Shown: positions 9,985 to 20,900 of the stretch, piece by piece
Layout of the letters: every line of letters starts with the position of its first letter
Position numbering within the stretch: position 1 is the first letter of the stretch
Assembly: GCA_030052745.1 (NCBI GenBank)
Contig: JANBVO010000040.1
Location: forward strand, 124,001 to 188,000
Length of the DNA stretch: 64,000 bases
DNA from: Pleurostoma richardsiae
Taxonomy: Eukaryota; Ascomycota; Sordariomycetes; Calosphaeriales; Pleurostomataceae
Reading direction: 5' to 3'
Made by a program: the position numbers and the translations under genes
The notes under the pieces: model-generated
Database searches by the model: none
Seen by the model: the letters and a program-made list of their open reading frames with translations, nothing else
What the model was told of the DNA's origin: nothing

Positions 9985-9999
9985 CACGTCGGCTGTTTA

Positions 10000-10005
10000 T
10001 TTTTT
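10000..10005 (+). terminator. Pol III T-run terminator
   Basis: A run of six T residues begins 5 nt after the discriminator base of the tRNA, preceded by TTTA. This is a strong standard RNA polymerase III terminator and supports the tRNA as an intact transcription unit. Confidence 0.85.
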
Positions 10006-10789
10006 GGCATTTTTATTCTATTCTGCCTGATTTTTTTCTTTCTCATCTATCGTCTTGTTGTCATCCTCTGGTCGTCCTCGCTCTGGATGCTAGGAGTCGT
10101 TGTGTCTTGGCCATCCTTGACTGCTGCCGTGCCGGTGCGGAGGTAGATCATGTCTCGCTCGCATAGAGACATCTGGTATCGGAAGCCACTACACATGGCC
10201 CCGTGGATAATTAAGGCTGCACGTCTATTTAATTATAACAGGAGCTTTATGTGTTCTCGTATATTATAGCGTAGCTATTTGAGGCCTCTAAAGATGAGGG
10301 GAGAAGGCTGTCTAACCGACTTTCAACCTCGATGTTTGGCAGACTCTTCACCCCTAAGATGGTAGTAGCCACAGCATCTCGCACCTTATCAGTCCCCGTG
10401 CTGTGTCTACATGCTCTCAGCACTTGTTTCCTGACTAAAGTGCTATCCAACTCGAGACGACTGTCAGTTTGCGGAATAAGGGGAACGTCACTTGGGCCCC
10501 TATAGCTGTCGAGTTCACGCCTCCGCCGAACTTCGTACAGGAACCGCACTGCGAAAGGCTCAGGGAAGCCTTGGTGTCTAAGCCACTCCTTGTCTGGGAG
10601 CTGCAGCGAGACCAAACATCTTTCCCACACACTTCTGCATGAGCCGCGAGTGGGCAACATGGTGAGAAGTACTCTTGTCCTCCGGCTCGAGGTTGAGCAA
10701 CCAAGGTCCACTCCTACCCAACCATCCTCTACCTATGGGCAAGAGGGACCAGATCGGATCCTCATTTGTATATCATTCATCTTAGGTCT
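10006..10789. other. AT-richer spacer with an orphan open frame
   Basis: The composition is visibly more AT-rich than the flanking genes, especially near 10200-10270. One minus-strand frame of 154 codons (10247-10711) is open, but its protein has no recognisable domain, and a second frame on the same strand overlaps it. I do not call it a gene. It may be a decayed gene fragment or chance. Confidence 0.5.
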
Positions 10790-11469
10790 TCACACCCGCA
10801 CGCCTAGGCACACCGCCGTCGCGTAGTCGCCGTCGTGACTGATGCTGACAGCGACCTCGTGGGCCTCGCCGGCCAACATGACGGTTGCGACAGGCGGCCC
10901 GCTGCCCCTCTCTTCCTCCTCGGCCGCTGAGCGGCGCCCGGTCTCATCGCTACTGTCGTCATAGTCTTCCGTCTGGCGGTTGCGCTCACGAGTAGTAGCG
11001 GCAGCGGCAGTCCTGCGGGAGAGGATAGTGATATCGTGGAAGGTGAGCTTGTGCTCGTGGTGCGCCTTGATGACCGCCTCTTTGGCAGCAAATCTGCTCA
11101 TGAACCGCCCAAGGCGTCAGTCAACAGTTCCGCAAGCGCAGTCCGGGAGGGGGGAGGAAGAGCTGCGTACCGCCCAGCCATGAAGCACGCCGCCCTCCAC
11201 AGGTCCGACGCGCCGCCCGCCCCGCCGTCCTTCTCCGCCGCGGCACCTAGTCTCCTCCCCTCCTTCGCGGGCACCCGGCCGTCCAGGATCCACGCGATGG
11301 GCTCCCGCAGGTGCGGGCGCGCCGTCTCGGTGGCATTGAGCACCCGCCGGACGAACTGCAGGCGGCGCCGCTCCGAGTGCTGCAGGATGCGGTGGATCCG
11401 GGGGATGTGGCAGATGTCGGTGCCGATGCTCAGCGGAAATGGAAACGGAAGGACGGCTCGTGACGGCAT
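10790..11469 (-). CDS. PPT2: Holo-[acyl-carrier-protein] synthase, AcpS type (mitochondrial)
   Basis: Two exons (11469-11171 and 11093-10790) join in frame around a 76-nt GT-AG intron, giving about 200 residues. The enzyme moves 4'-phosphopantetheine from coenzyme A to a serine of acyl carrier protein; the small AcpS-type fungal enzyme serves the mitochondrial fatty-acid system. The N-terminal motif IGTDICHIPRI holds the metal-binding Asp of the family. The splice junction recreates MAGRFAAKEAVIKA with the catalytic Glu, and SISHDGDYATAV near the C-terminus is the third conserved block. An acidic low-complexity insert of about 50 residues (TEDYDDSSDETGRR and neighbours) separates blocks two and three. 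The first exon reads through two Pro/Ala-rich stretches that are poorly conserved in this class. Family assignment is firm; mitochondrial location follows from the yeast homologue PPT2. Confidence 0.9.
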
Positions 11470-11982
11470 GGCTTCCGCTGTTCTATGCTACCCACCGGGG
11501 GGTGTTCTTTCTCATCGGTACTCCCATCGTAGGTTGTTGATTAAATCCGGGGCAGACGTTCTTGAAGGGAGCTCCAAACTTGATAGTGTATTTGTTACTG
11601 GATAAGACTCCGATAAGATATGCGATAAGAGAGCTCTTATATTCCTTATCTCGGCTACTTCATGCAACACAATCTTTCACGCATCCTTTGCCAGAGAAAC
11701 AACCACAGAGCCTCGGTCTCGTTTTCCTATGTACATACGAGAGTATCGCCATTTCCGAAGAGAGAAAAAGCAGCGATTTTCATGACCACCGGCCCTCACT
11801 AGGCCGCACAATGCGCAGAATTACCGTAGCTCGTTGAGTGAAACAGAAAAAATAACTTGTCACAGTGCAGCCTTACCAATCTTCAACTTCGATGCTCGAC
11901 CGATGCCGTGAGCGGGGATTGCGAGAATCCCACAGTCCTTCGCCCATCTTTGCGACGTAAACGCCGATTTATGCCTGTTCGC
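11470..11982. other. Spacer between PPT2-like and DUF1774 genes
   Basis: Both neighbours are on the minus strand, so this segment carries the promoter of the PPT2-like gene and the 3' end of the DUF1774 gene. The middle part is AT-rich (about 11590-11870). I see no gene, RNA or repeat. Confidence 0.55.
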
Positions 11983-13036
11983 CTAGCTCTCGCCGAGGAG
12001 GGGAGCGCGCTCGGTATCGCCGGCGGCGGGCTGAGGGCGTCTCCATGCCGGAAGGGCAATGACAACCGTGGAAACGAAGAGCACAGCCATGATGGTGAAG
12101 GCGAAGATCCACTGGAAAGCAATGATCTGGCGATGGAACTGTGCTACGCCCAGAGCAGCCGACAGGACGCTTAGCCAAAAGCCCATCGTATAGTCCTACG
12201 AGGAGTTAGCGGCGCATTGCTCGACCTCGTGCAGCATTTGGAATCGGCTCACCTTGTAGACGATGATGAAGAATGCTCCATATACGAGGATGGCCCACAC
12301 AAAAATGTTGGCAAAGATCCTGGCCACGAGGTTCCATGGATGGTAGATCATGATGGCACCGTTCCAGTATATGGCAACAAACGTCCACGCCAGGGGTCCG
12401 CTGACGACGGGGGCGTGGATGAAGCGAGGGTAGGCATTGTGCCGGAAGTACAGCGAAGTGAGGTTGAAGAAGTTGAGGATGAGTATCACCTCAGCCCAGA
12501 TGAAGTGCGAGCGCACGAAAAGCATGATGAAAGCGAAGTGCAGCAGGTTGTTCAGGATGAAGTGGCTTCCACAAGCGCAGGCGGCGTTGACAGTCTCGGC
12601 GGTGCTGCTGAAGAGATGGCCGACATAGCCCACCTGCAAGATCCACAAGACAATCCTGGAACAAGTTCTGTCAGTGACAGGCCGAAGAAGCGGGGGAAGG
12701 AAGAGTATGTGACGAGGGCGACGCACCAGTAGATGTCGACGATGATGGAGTTGAGGGTGAAACCGGAGGGATACCGGTGGTTCTGCTCCCAGATTCTCCG
12801 CTTCTTGGTGTGACCATCTTCGGGCCGCTCGAAGGTGTAGTAGACGGTCACGACAACGCTCAGCAGCCAAGTGAGGATGGACAAGATCTTGTAGGTGATG
12901 ACCGCGTTGGGACTATGCGTGTCCCGCTTCGCAAAGGGGTTCACTGCGGTAGTCCGGTTAGCCTCACCATGAGCAGGGGACGAGCACGGCAGAGCCGGAG
13001 GTTTGAAGAAGACGAACACTGATGGAAGCGATCCAT
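11983..13036 (-). CDS. DUF1774-type fungal integral membrane protein
   Basis: Four exons (13036-13018, 12943-12727, 12655-12253, 12195-11983) join in frame to 283 codons. The mature sequence opens MDRFHQLNPFAKRD, and NPFAKR is a recurring start in this family. Hydrophobic helices are clear: YKILSILTWLLSVVVTVYY, then IVLWILQVGYVGHLF, FAFIMLFVRSHFIWAEVILIL, VSGPLAWTFVAIYW, ANIFVWAILVYGAFFIIVY and a C-terminal FAFTIMAVLFVSTVVIALP. About six to seven helices are followed by a short tail (PLLGES). The family is widespread in Pezizomycotina and its function is unknown. The 19-nt first exon is inferred from a GTNNGT donor and a GGCTAACC branch site just before the acceptor; it is the least certain part of the model. 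The other three introns have clear GT-AG ends. Confidence 0.85.
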
Positions 13037-15446
13037 TTTGTCGGTTCTGGTGTCTTGAGCAGCTCGGTATGACGGGCGCTGACGGCGTTCGGGGCAGATG
13101 AGGTTCGAGATCGTGCAAGAGTGAGACGTCTCTTGTGTTGCAACGGCGGTGGGAAGGAGGTCCGCCCTAAGCTTTTAAGGAAGCCGGAGCAGGTGAAGGA
13201 TTCGGTGTCCACGAGGCCTCTCTCTTGCGGGGAAGGGAATGATAGGCGAGCCGTTACAGTGCGGGCGCAACCAGAGAGGGCAGGGGGGCGGGCCGTTGAG
13301 TGGCCGAGGCAGGGAGAGGAGAGATGAGACTGGAACCTATAAAGGTGGGCTCTGTTGGAAGGTGGCAGATGGAAGTCAAGCAGAGAGCCGGAGGATGTTA
13401 CTGTACCGGGCGAATACCTGGTGTGTACGACGGATCCTCTGCATGCATGCAGTGGGAGGGCAAGCAGGGGGAAAACTTAGCACGGTGAAGGCAGGGAAGA
13501 GGAGTCAATGGCAAGCAATGCTGTTACGAAACGCTTCACGGCATAATATGATGAGCTCCTGCAGCTTCCGTTCCTTCCTCAGGTACAACCGATTTTAAGT
13601 TCAAGTAGCCCCGAGCCTTTACACAGTATGGGAGGTACCTACCCCTGCTACCTTACCTATAAGCTCAGGTAGGCTCTGGTAGGGAGGTAGGCAGTACGAA
13701 ACTACGCAGGAGACACAAAAGCAGCCCGGCGATGACGTTGCAGATATCTTGAGTACCTCCCTGCATTTCTTTCCTGACAATATTTTCTCTGTGGTACAAA
13801 TCGGATGCTTCTCTGGCCTTCACTTGCCGCTTTCTGTCGGTTGTCGTCCGAGACGAGAGACGCGGTCTCGTTATGACGGATACATAGCAGGGTTACAATG
13901 CCAAGACAGAGCTCAGTGTGGGGAAATGCCTGCCGTGGATGGCTGCAGCTGCCCTACCATTGGTCGACGGCCGGCTGGTCATGACGACGTCGATCGCTTC
14001 CAGCCCCGCCAAACACGCGGTTTGACCCCTCATCAGCTACTAAGAGTACCTCTTAGAGTACTTCGTAGTGTCCTCCATACCAACCTAAGCTTGCTGAGTA
14101 CCTCAAGCAGGTGTGGCTTGACGTTTTGAATTGACGAACGAAGGGGAAGTCCCTCTCTGGTATCAGCCTCGAAGCTGTAGAGATACATACACTTTACATG
14201 CTAGAGAACGCGGGATGGAGGTACCGTACCCGCTGCTGCCTACAGGTCTGAAGGTCTGAATGGGTCCATCCCTCCTCCATTGACGCATTTAACGCATAAT
14301 GCACGCATCGCAGGTCTCACGGGGGCTACTCTCCCAGTTTCATCTCCCCTCTGTCCACACGGGTTCGCAGGATCCAAATATCACCATAGATGGTGACGTC
14401 AAAAAGACATGGTCAACAGTCTTAGAAGCAAGTGCTTTCAAGGCGGACAATGTCTTGGCAGTTGGCCGCAGTAGAGCGGGTACACGCGGTGGTGGCTGCT
14501 CCCTCCCGCTCGCCATTAAGTCCAGCAGACCAGAGCATTCATTCCTCCTACCTGTCTGTACTTGCAACGCTTGGCGAGCGGTCGCATTGCAGTGCAAGCG
14601 CGGGGACATCACGGTCAGCAGGCACAAACAAGCTCAGAGCCGGCCCTTTTCGGTGCAAGGCTCTTTCGCGCCTTGCATCTCGATCAGTTAGGCAATGTTA
14701 AGCAACCCCATTAGTTGCCCGCTACTCTTGTCCGCGAACCTCGCTATTCTCGAGAACGACTCTGGCAGCCCATATCATATGACATCAAGTGCAATAATCC
14801 TGTGGTCTATACTGCAGACAGAGAACAAGGGCGGCACTCTAATGGCAACTGGATCGTTGTATAATGCCCCCCTAGCCTCGAGACATCAGTCGCCCTCTCC
14901 TCTCGTCAAGCTAAGAGGGGGCTAAGCCACCTAATCACTCCTCGCCATTCCAGCTCGTCTTGAGTTCTACTAAGACGAGACAGGCGGTATCGCTGTCGCT
15001 GCTTCAGTCTATGAAGTTCAACAGAGGCACTAAAGTTCGCAGGCATTGTTGGACCATCTACCTATGGCACAGCCTTCAAGCCATCCTTTATACTAGGAAA
15101 GCGACCGATCGGATTTCGAGTGCAATTGTTTGCTGCAAGTGCGGTGAGATTCGGATGGAGCGCCTTGTGTGCTGACCTTGTGCGCCTAACAATTTCCATT
15201 TACTCTATTGGGAAGTCCCAACATTTTGAAGAGTCTACGGCAGCCTCGCCGGGCGAAAAGCCTCGCCTGTGTGGTGCCACATAGTCCGCCGAAAGCTGCC
15301 TTGTGGCAGCCTTGATTCTCTCCTGCGGATGGTATCTCATAAATCATTCAAAATGACGGACTTCCATCCGAGAGCTTCAGATATGGCCTCCACAATCCCG
15401 TCAACCATCAAGGGGTGTGAAAAGTCGCATCGACATCACAGGACAA
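13037..15446. other. Spacer between divergent genes, with AGGTA-type motifs
   Basis: This 2.4 kb region contains the promoters of the DUF1774 gene and the Clr5 gene. Around 13635-13700 there is a cluster of ACCTACC/AGGTAGG-type words, also seen in other spacers of this window. Near 14040-14065 AGAGTACCTCT and a further AGAGTACT lie close together. The part from about 14280 on is richer in AT. Short open frames (for example 14299-14691) carry no domain. I call no gene and see no mobile element. Confidence 0.5.
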
Positions 15447-17225
15447 ATGTCTGACTTACGAATGGTACATCATGGCACCAAGAAGAACTCGGCGAGAATC
15501 CCTTCGAGGATATGGGAAGCGCATAAGGACGTGATAGTTCCGCTCTACGTGGGATCTACGCTCAAGATAACCAAGGCTGTCATGGAGGATGAGCACGGTT
15601 TCGCTCCCTCGTAGGTGAACTTTCCGGATTGTGCGTGGGCTTGACTGATTCCCATCAGAAGGCGGCAGTACGTCCATCAACTAAAGAAATGGGGAGTTCT
15701 TAAATACCAGAAGAAGATGCCGGACAGAGCCGAGAAGCACAATCTTGACGCTGACTGCACATCAGTGGTGGGAAAGAAGCGGCGGAAGTCTGATAGCCAG
15801 GAGAAAGCGTCAGGCCTAACGGCTTCAAGAAACATGTCCGAGCCCCCCGAAAGGGATGCAGAGAGCGAGTACGATTCGTTCTCTGCCGCTACCTGCAGTG
15901 AACCCGAGGACGATGGGTTTGATCTAGACCAGCCGCGTTATTGCCTCAGACAGAAAGCTGGTGACGCCTACGGGATCGTGGAGTGCATCGACCCCAGACT
16001 TGACGGACTTAACTCTCAACAAGATCTGCCCAGAGGCTCACGAGAAAGGGCCCTCAAGCATGCAGCAGACTGCTTCTTTGCCATGTCCGGCGACCAGATC
16101 GCCTTCCCACTGTTTGTGCAGGTCTACGAGTCGTTGACTGATGCGGTCGGTTGTTCTACACCTGTGAGAGAACGTCTAGCAATATCCATTGCCCGTTCCG
16201 CCCAGACTGGACCACACAGGAATGTCGCATGCAACATTCTCAAGTCAGTCTTGGCGTCCGGCCCAGAGGAGAAGGACCCAGGGGCGATTCTCCTCTTCCG
16301 GAGCCTGATCGCATACATGCAGGACCGGACAGGAGAGAAGGAAACTGCACGACGCGCTGTCACCGAGCTCATGGAGGACATCATCACCAACCGAGACCTT
16401 GTCCGACTCATCCGACCCCGGACCACCTGCATCGACGTTGCGACCTACCAATGCCTCGTGTACTGCATTCATCGATACAACGAAGCGTGGGGCGCCGATC
16501 AGAAATTAGATGCAAGGTCCATTCTGACACAGTTCCTTTCCCACCAGCCGATCAGCTCAGTCCCCAGCAGCGGGAAGACAGTACAGGAGGGCAGCCATAA
16601 CAGGCCTCAGCGCCAGATTCCTTGCGTTACCGCCTGCGTTTCCTGGTGCCTCTCTATGCTCAAGACCCATCGGCGAGCTTCTTACCCTCTGGCCGAGGTC
16701 CCTTGCCCGTCCGAACAGCTTCGTCTCTGGAGAGATGACTATGAGATCTTTCTGCACCTCTGGGGCCACCTACAGCACGACAAATCTGCAAGTACCCACC
16801 CTCCGACGTGGGCGCAGGCTGCCGAGCCCGAACTGGGGATCTCCGCATCGGAGGTTCTGGTGACGGTCAGCTGGCTGATCATGGACAACGCTCAGCAGAG
16901 CACAGATGTCGGCCGTAGAGGGGCCACCGCTCGGACAGATCATGATGGAGATCTCATCAGCCGCGCGCTCGAGGGAGCTCGGCGCGTCGATGGCTGGGAC
17001 GGCGGTGCGCTGTACCAGCGGTTCCTTGCCAAGTTCGACTGGATGAACAGCCTCGAGGAGGCGCAGCCTGAGGACAAGGCGTTTAAGGCCGCAGCCCTGG
17101 AGCGTGTTCGGGAGTACGTAGAGGACGTCCTGGGCGTCCGGCTCCCACCGACGTCGCCGCATGCCGAGGAGCCGAAGGGCTTCGGAGGGAAGAAGGTGAA
17201 GGGCCGCTCTTTTGTGCCGCAATAG
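15447..17225 (+). CDS. Clr5-domain protein, putative regulator
   Basis: Two exons (15447-15610 and 15659-17225) join around a 48-nt intron with a GACTGAT branch site, giving 576 codons. The junction creates a full Clr5 domain at about residues 18-65: RIWEAHKDVIVPLYVGSTL, then EDEHGFAPSRRQYVHQLKKWGVLKY. This N-terminal domain, named after a fission-yeast silencing protein, is common in Pezizomycotina. It is followed by a basic stretch (KKRRKSDSQEK) that could be a nuclear localisation signal. The remaining 480 residues have no domain I recognise. I chose the ATG at 15447 because the in-frame triplet further upstream is GTG; the ATG at 15462 would also keep the domain. DNA binding or gene regulation is inferred from the domain and basic stretch only. 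Confidence 0.85.
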
Positions 17226-17921
17226 TCTATGGAGTCATCGGACGATCCCAAGATTCAAGGGAGCGGGCACCGGGAGGCGGGCGATCCTCGTTCTATGGGT
17301 AAGCTCTCGGAGCAGATGAACATGGCTAGGTTGGTCAGGTAGACTTTTTGGCATTGTTTAGTCGCAGTGGAGGAGTTGTAGTCGTTTTCTTGCTCTCATG
17401 GCTCTTTCCTTAATATGCCTAATGATAATAACCCGCATATTCTATTTATGCCCTTCGTGGGATTGGCGAATATCGCTGGCGCATTTAGTATCGCTGCCTC
17501 TCACGGACCATCTAAGGGCAGTAGACAGACCGGAACGAATACCAACCGCGTGGTGCAATAAACCAACTTGATCCAATACAAACAGTCTTAACAGCATTTG
17601 ATATATAATATACATTGGGACAAACAAGCCTTGAGATTGCAATCTGAGTCCTAGTTGGAAGGGTATCTGTAAGGGGATGCAGAAAACTCGCAGAGCCCCT
17701 TGGAAATCTGCGTCTGACCTCTACAGCAACTCCAGAGCAGCAGGAGATAGATACCGCCATTGTGGCCTCCATCGTCTAAAAAGAAACGGGAGCACATGGA
17801 ATTTGTACAAAGAAAAAAGCAGAAGACTGCTCAACAAAGCCCCGGTCTCCCACACCACTCCACGTCTCTCACATCAACGTCTATCCCGTGTAAACCCCTT
17901 CGTCCACTTTCCCCGGTCCAC
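17226..17921. other. Spacer between convergent Clr5 and dynein genes
   Basis: Both flanking genes end here, so the segment should hold two 3' untranslated regions. It is AT-rich, with no convincing open frame and no RNA gene seen. Confidence 0.6.
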
Positions 17922-20900
17922 CTACGCAGCCTCCGCCATGAGCTGCTCCCCCTCGTCCAGCAGATCCGTCACCTTCTTCAGGTTCTGTATCAGGCTCCTG
18001 CCCAGACCCACGAGCAGCAGCTTCTCCGCGTTCGCCGGCAGCCCCAGGTAGGTGGGCGGCTCGCGCTCCGGCAGCCGCTGGATCCAGCCCATGAACTCCT
18101 GGATGGAGGTGCCCTGCGGCACCACGAGGGCGTCCCTGCCGTCGTCGACGAGCTTGTGGCCGATGTCGTACGCGTCCGGCGTGAGCATCGAGTGCACCAG
18201 CTCTGTGAGCCGCCTGAAGTCGCCCTCGTCGTCGATCTTGCCGCCGTACGTTTCGGCGACCAGCGTGCGAATCATGTCCCAGGGTATGTTCTGCGGCGCG
18301 ATGTTGGTGCGGTTCTGCGCCGCCGTGTCGACCCAGGTGTCGATGATGTAGGCCGAGCACTCGTACTAGATTAAAATCCTCCGTTAGCCAAGCCGCCTAT
18401 GCAACAGGGTAAACGAAGGTAGAACTTACGTCGCTGTCATTGAACTCCCAGAACCCCTTCCATCCGAGGTTCGGTGCATACCGCAGCCGCTCCTGCACCA
18501 CGGCGTGGAGGAAGGACAGCAACAGATACAGCCTCGTGCGCTCCACCGGGCTCTTCGCACCGCGGGTGGAGAGCGAGGACATCGAGTCCTTCATGTTGGC
18601 CCGGACACCCGCCGGCTGCTCGTACATGAGCACGCGGGATGCGCGGAGCAAATTGACGGGGATCTTGGGGCTCGACTCCATGGACAGGAAGAGCCTGAAG
18701 TCCGAGTGCGGGTTGAGGGACTCCATGCGCTTCTCAAGGCTCTGGAGCCACGTGGGCGCGAGATGTACGTTCTTGACAAGGACCCAAGAGCCTGTCTGGG
18801 CGGCGCTGCTGACGGCCTTGTCGGCGCTGGCCAGTCCTTCGTTGGATCCCATGGCGATGTTGGTGCACCTGACGTGCATCCTATCGACCAGATTGTCGAC
18901 CTTGTAGCTGGCGTCAAAGCCTGGGCTCGAGACGAGCGAGATGGGTCTCGTGGCGGGGACCTGCATAACAGTCTCCTTCAGGTCTTCCACGATGTCGAAC
19001 AGCTCTGGCCCGAAAACTGTCGTAGCAAAACGCTCAGCAGCAGGGACGAAGCGGTCAAGTCGGAACAGCTTGACGAGAAGCAGAGATAATAGTGCCTTGT
19101 CGTTCGCTTCGGTGTTGTCATCCCACAACGACGGGACAAAGTTCTCAGCTAGCTCTTCGGTGAGGAACTTATCCCAGTCACTTGAAGCGACTTGATTAAT
19201 CTTTTCCTTCAGCACCGGAATCCGTCTTGCCTGGGCTAATGCTTCATCCCTAGCGCCGCTATCTGTAGAGATGTCCTTGCCCTCAACTCTGTCATCAAGA
19301 ACCACGTCAAGCAAGCCCTTGTCCATCTTGTACGGTGATGCTTGGGCAAGGAGCATAGCGAGGGTGATGCGATCCTTCTGAAGAAGACTGAGTGCGGTTC
19401 TCTTGAATGTGGTGACGAAGAGGTCCTTGACGATGACGTCGCGGCGCACGTTGTAGTTGGTCTCGTTCGCCAGATGAGGATTTCCATGCAGAACAGAGTG
19501 GAAGATGTCGAGGAAGTACTGCAGTGAGAACCGGTAGAAGTGGTTGAGGAAGTGAAGTTGTTCCAGAACGGCAAAGACAGCACTGCAAGAGCGAGCAATG
19601 ATGCTGTACTGCTGAGTGATCTCTTCCACTTCTGCCATCACGCCTTCCGTGTTGCTCATCTTGGCTGAAATCTCTCCTGCCTCCGTCTTGAGCGTCTCCA
19701 GAGTCTCGATGACGTTATCATCATCGAGAATATTGCCGCGAGACTCATTGAGGGCTTGTAAAAGTCTTTTCTCTAGCTGTCGAAGATGCACCTTGAACTC
19801 GCCCTGAAGCTTGATGAGATTCGAGCGTCTCTCGTCCACATCAGGACGCTCCGACTTCAGCACCTCGGCCAACGACTGGGTCTGTAGGCTGCTCTGCGTG
19901 ACCGTGAAGTTGACAAAAGTCGTGCGACTGCAAATGTCCGGAGCAAATGTGGCGGACGGATCACGAGTAGACAGGTAAAGCTTGAACGCAGGCGAGAAAT
20001 CGATCTGCTGCTTGCCGAGCTGGATGAGAACACGACCACCTGTCTTCTGGTATTCTTTATTGAGCACGTGGTTGAGAATAGGGTCAAGGTGCTCGGCGTC
20101 TTGGATGAGAATAGGGTTGCCGAATCGGAGGGAGCTTTCGAGCTGCTTGGTGAAGGAGTCATCGAGGAAACTCGTGACGGTCAGACGGCGATCCTTGCAT
20201 TCTCGCTGCAAGAACTCGGTAACTCGGCCTGAGGGGTCAATGATAAGCGGATATCTGTTGAAGCGCTTCAGAATGATGGCATTCTCGGTGCAAAGGTCGT
20301 CAACTGGAAGACTGTTCTCTTGCCACCCGAGCCTCTCGTCAGCGGTTGAAAGGTACTCTGTTACTGGATTGTGCTGCTTGAAGTTGACTCCGGAGAGATG
20401 CAGCTGGTGGAGCCAGTCATCCATCATTGACTTTCGGAACGTCTGGTCGTACAGACCGCTGTAAGCAAGGAAGGCTGCTGCTACCAAGACGTCTCCCACC
20501 AGAGTACTGATCTGGGTCTCGAAGGACTTGCTTCCCTCCTCCCAACGGACTCTCTCAGACGAGAGGCTGTCAAGGAGCTTGACGCTCCGGTCAACCTTGA
20601 ACTGGACTCTTGACATCTCCGCCTTGATGGCCTGGGTCTCGCTGATGAGAGCAGCGTATTCGGTCTTGTAGGTGGCAATGCTCTGCTCAAGGGCATTGAT
20701 GTTGTTCTCCACAGCCTTGGCCTCGGCCTTAGTCTGCAGCGCTTGCTCTTCTAGCTGCGCGACTTCGTCTCTCAGAGGACCAACGCGGTCCAGGATTTCC
20801 GCGTAGTTGACCTGCGCCTCGACCCATTGTACCAGCGGACCGCAGGCCTTGCTAGCACGGTTGACCTTTTCGAAGGTGAACTCCGGGTTGGCTAGGTATT

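Larger units (their letters stand above)
9830..9995 (+). tRNA. tRNA-Arg(CCT) with two introns, one in the D-loop
   Basis: A complete cloverleaf forms once two insertions are removed. Its parts are 9830-9846, 9907-9925 and 9960-9995, 72 nt in total. The acceptor stem is 7 bp (9830-9836 with 9988-9994, one G-T pair). The D stem is GCGC/GCGC and the D-loop reads AATGGTA. The anticodon stem CTTTC/GAAAG encloses loop CTCCTAA with anticodon CCT at 9922-9924. The variable loop is AGGCT, the T arm is GTGGG-TTCGAGT-CCCAC, and the discriminator base is G. The layout matches budding-yeast tRNA-Arg(CCT), which shares the AATGGTA D-loop and the same length. The tRNA decodes the AGG arginine codon. Intron one (9847-9906) breaks the D-loop and looks spliceosomal. 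Intron two (9926-9959) sits at the ordinary 37/38 site. Internal A and B boxes, an upstream TATA and a T-run terminator are all present, so it looks intact. Whether it is spliced and charged cannot be told from sequence. Confidence 0.9.

Noticed and set aside
9844-10146. 100-codon plus-strand frame running through the tRNA
   Set aside because: It is a by-product of the tRNA and the T-rich DNA after it; the cloverleaf and Pol III signals explain the sequence.
10247-10711. 154-codon minus-strand frame after the tRNA
   Set aside because: No recognisable domain, no clear start context or splicing, and a second overlapping frame on the same strand; not enough to call a gene.
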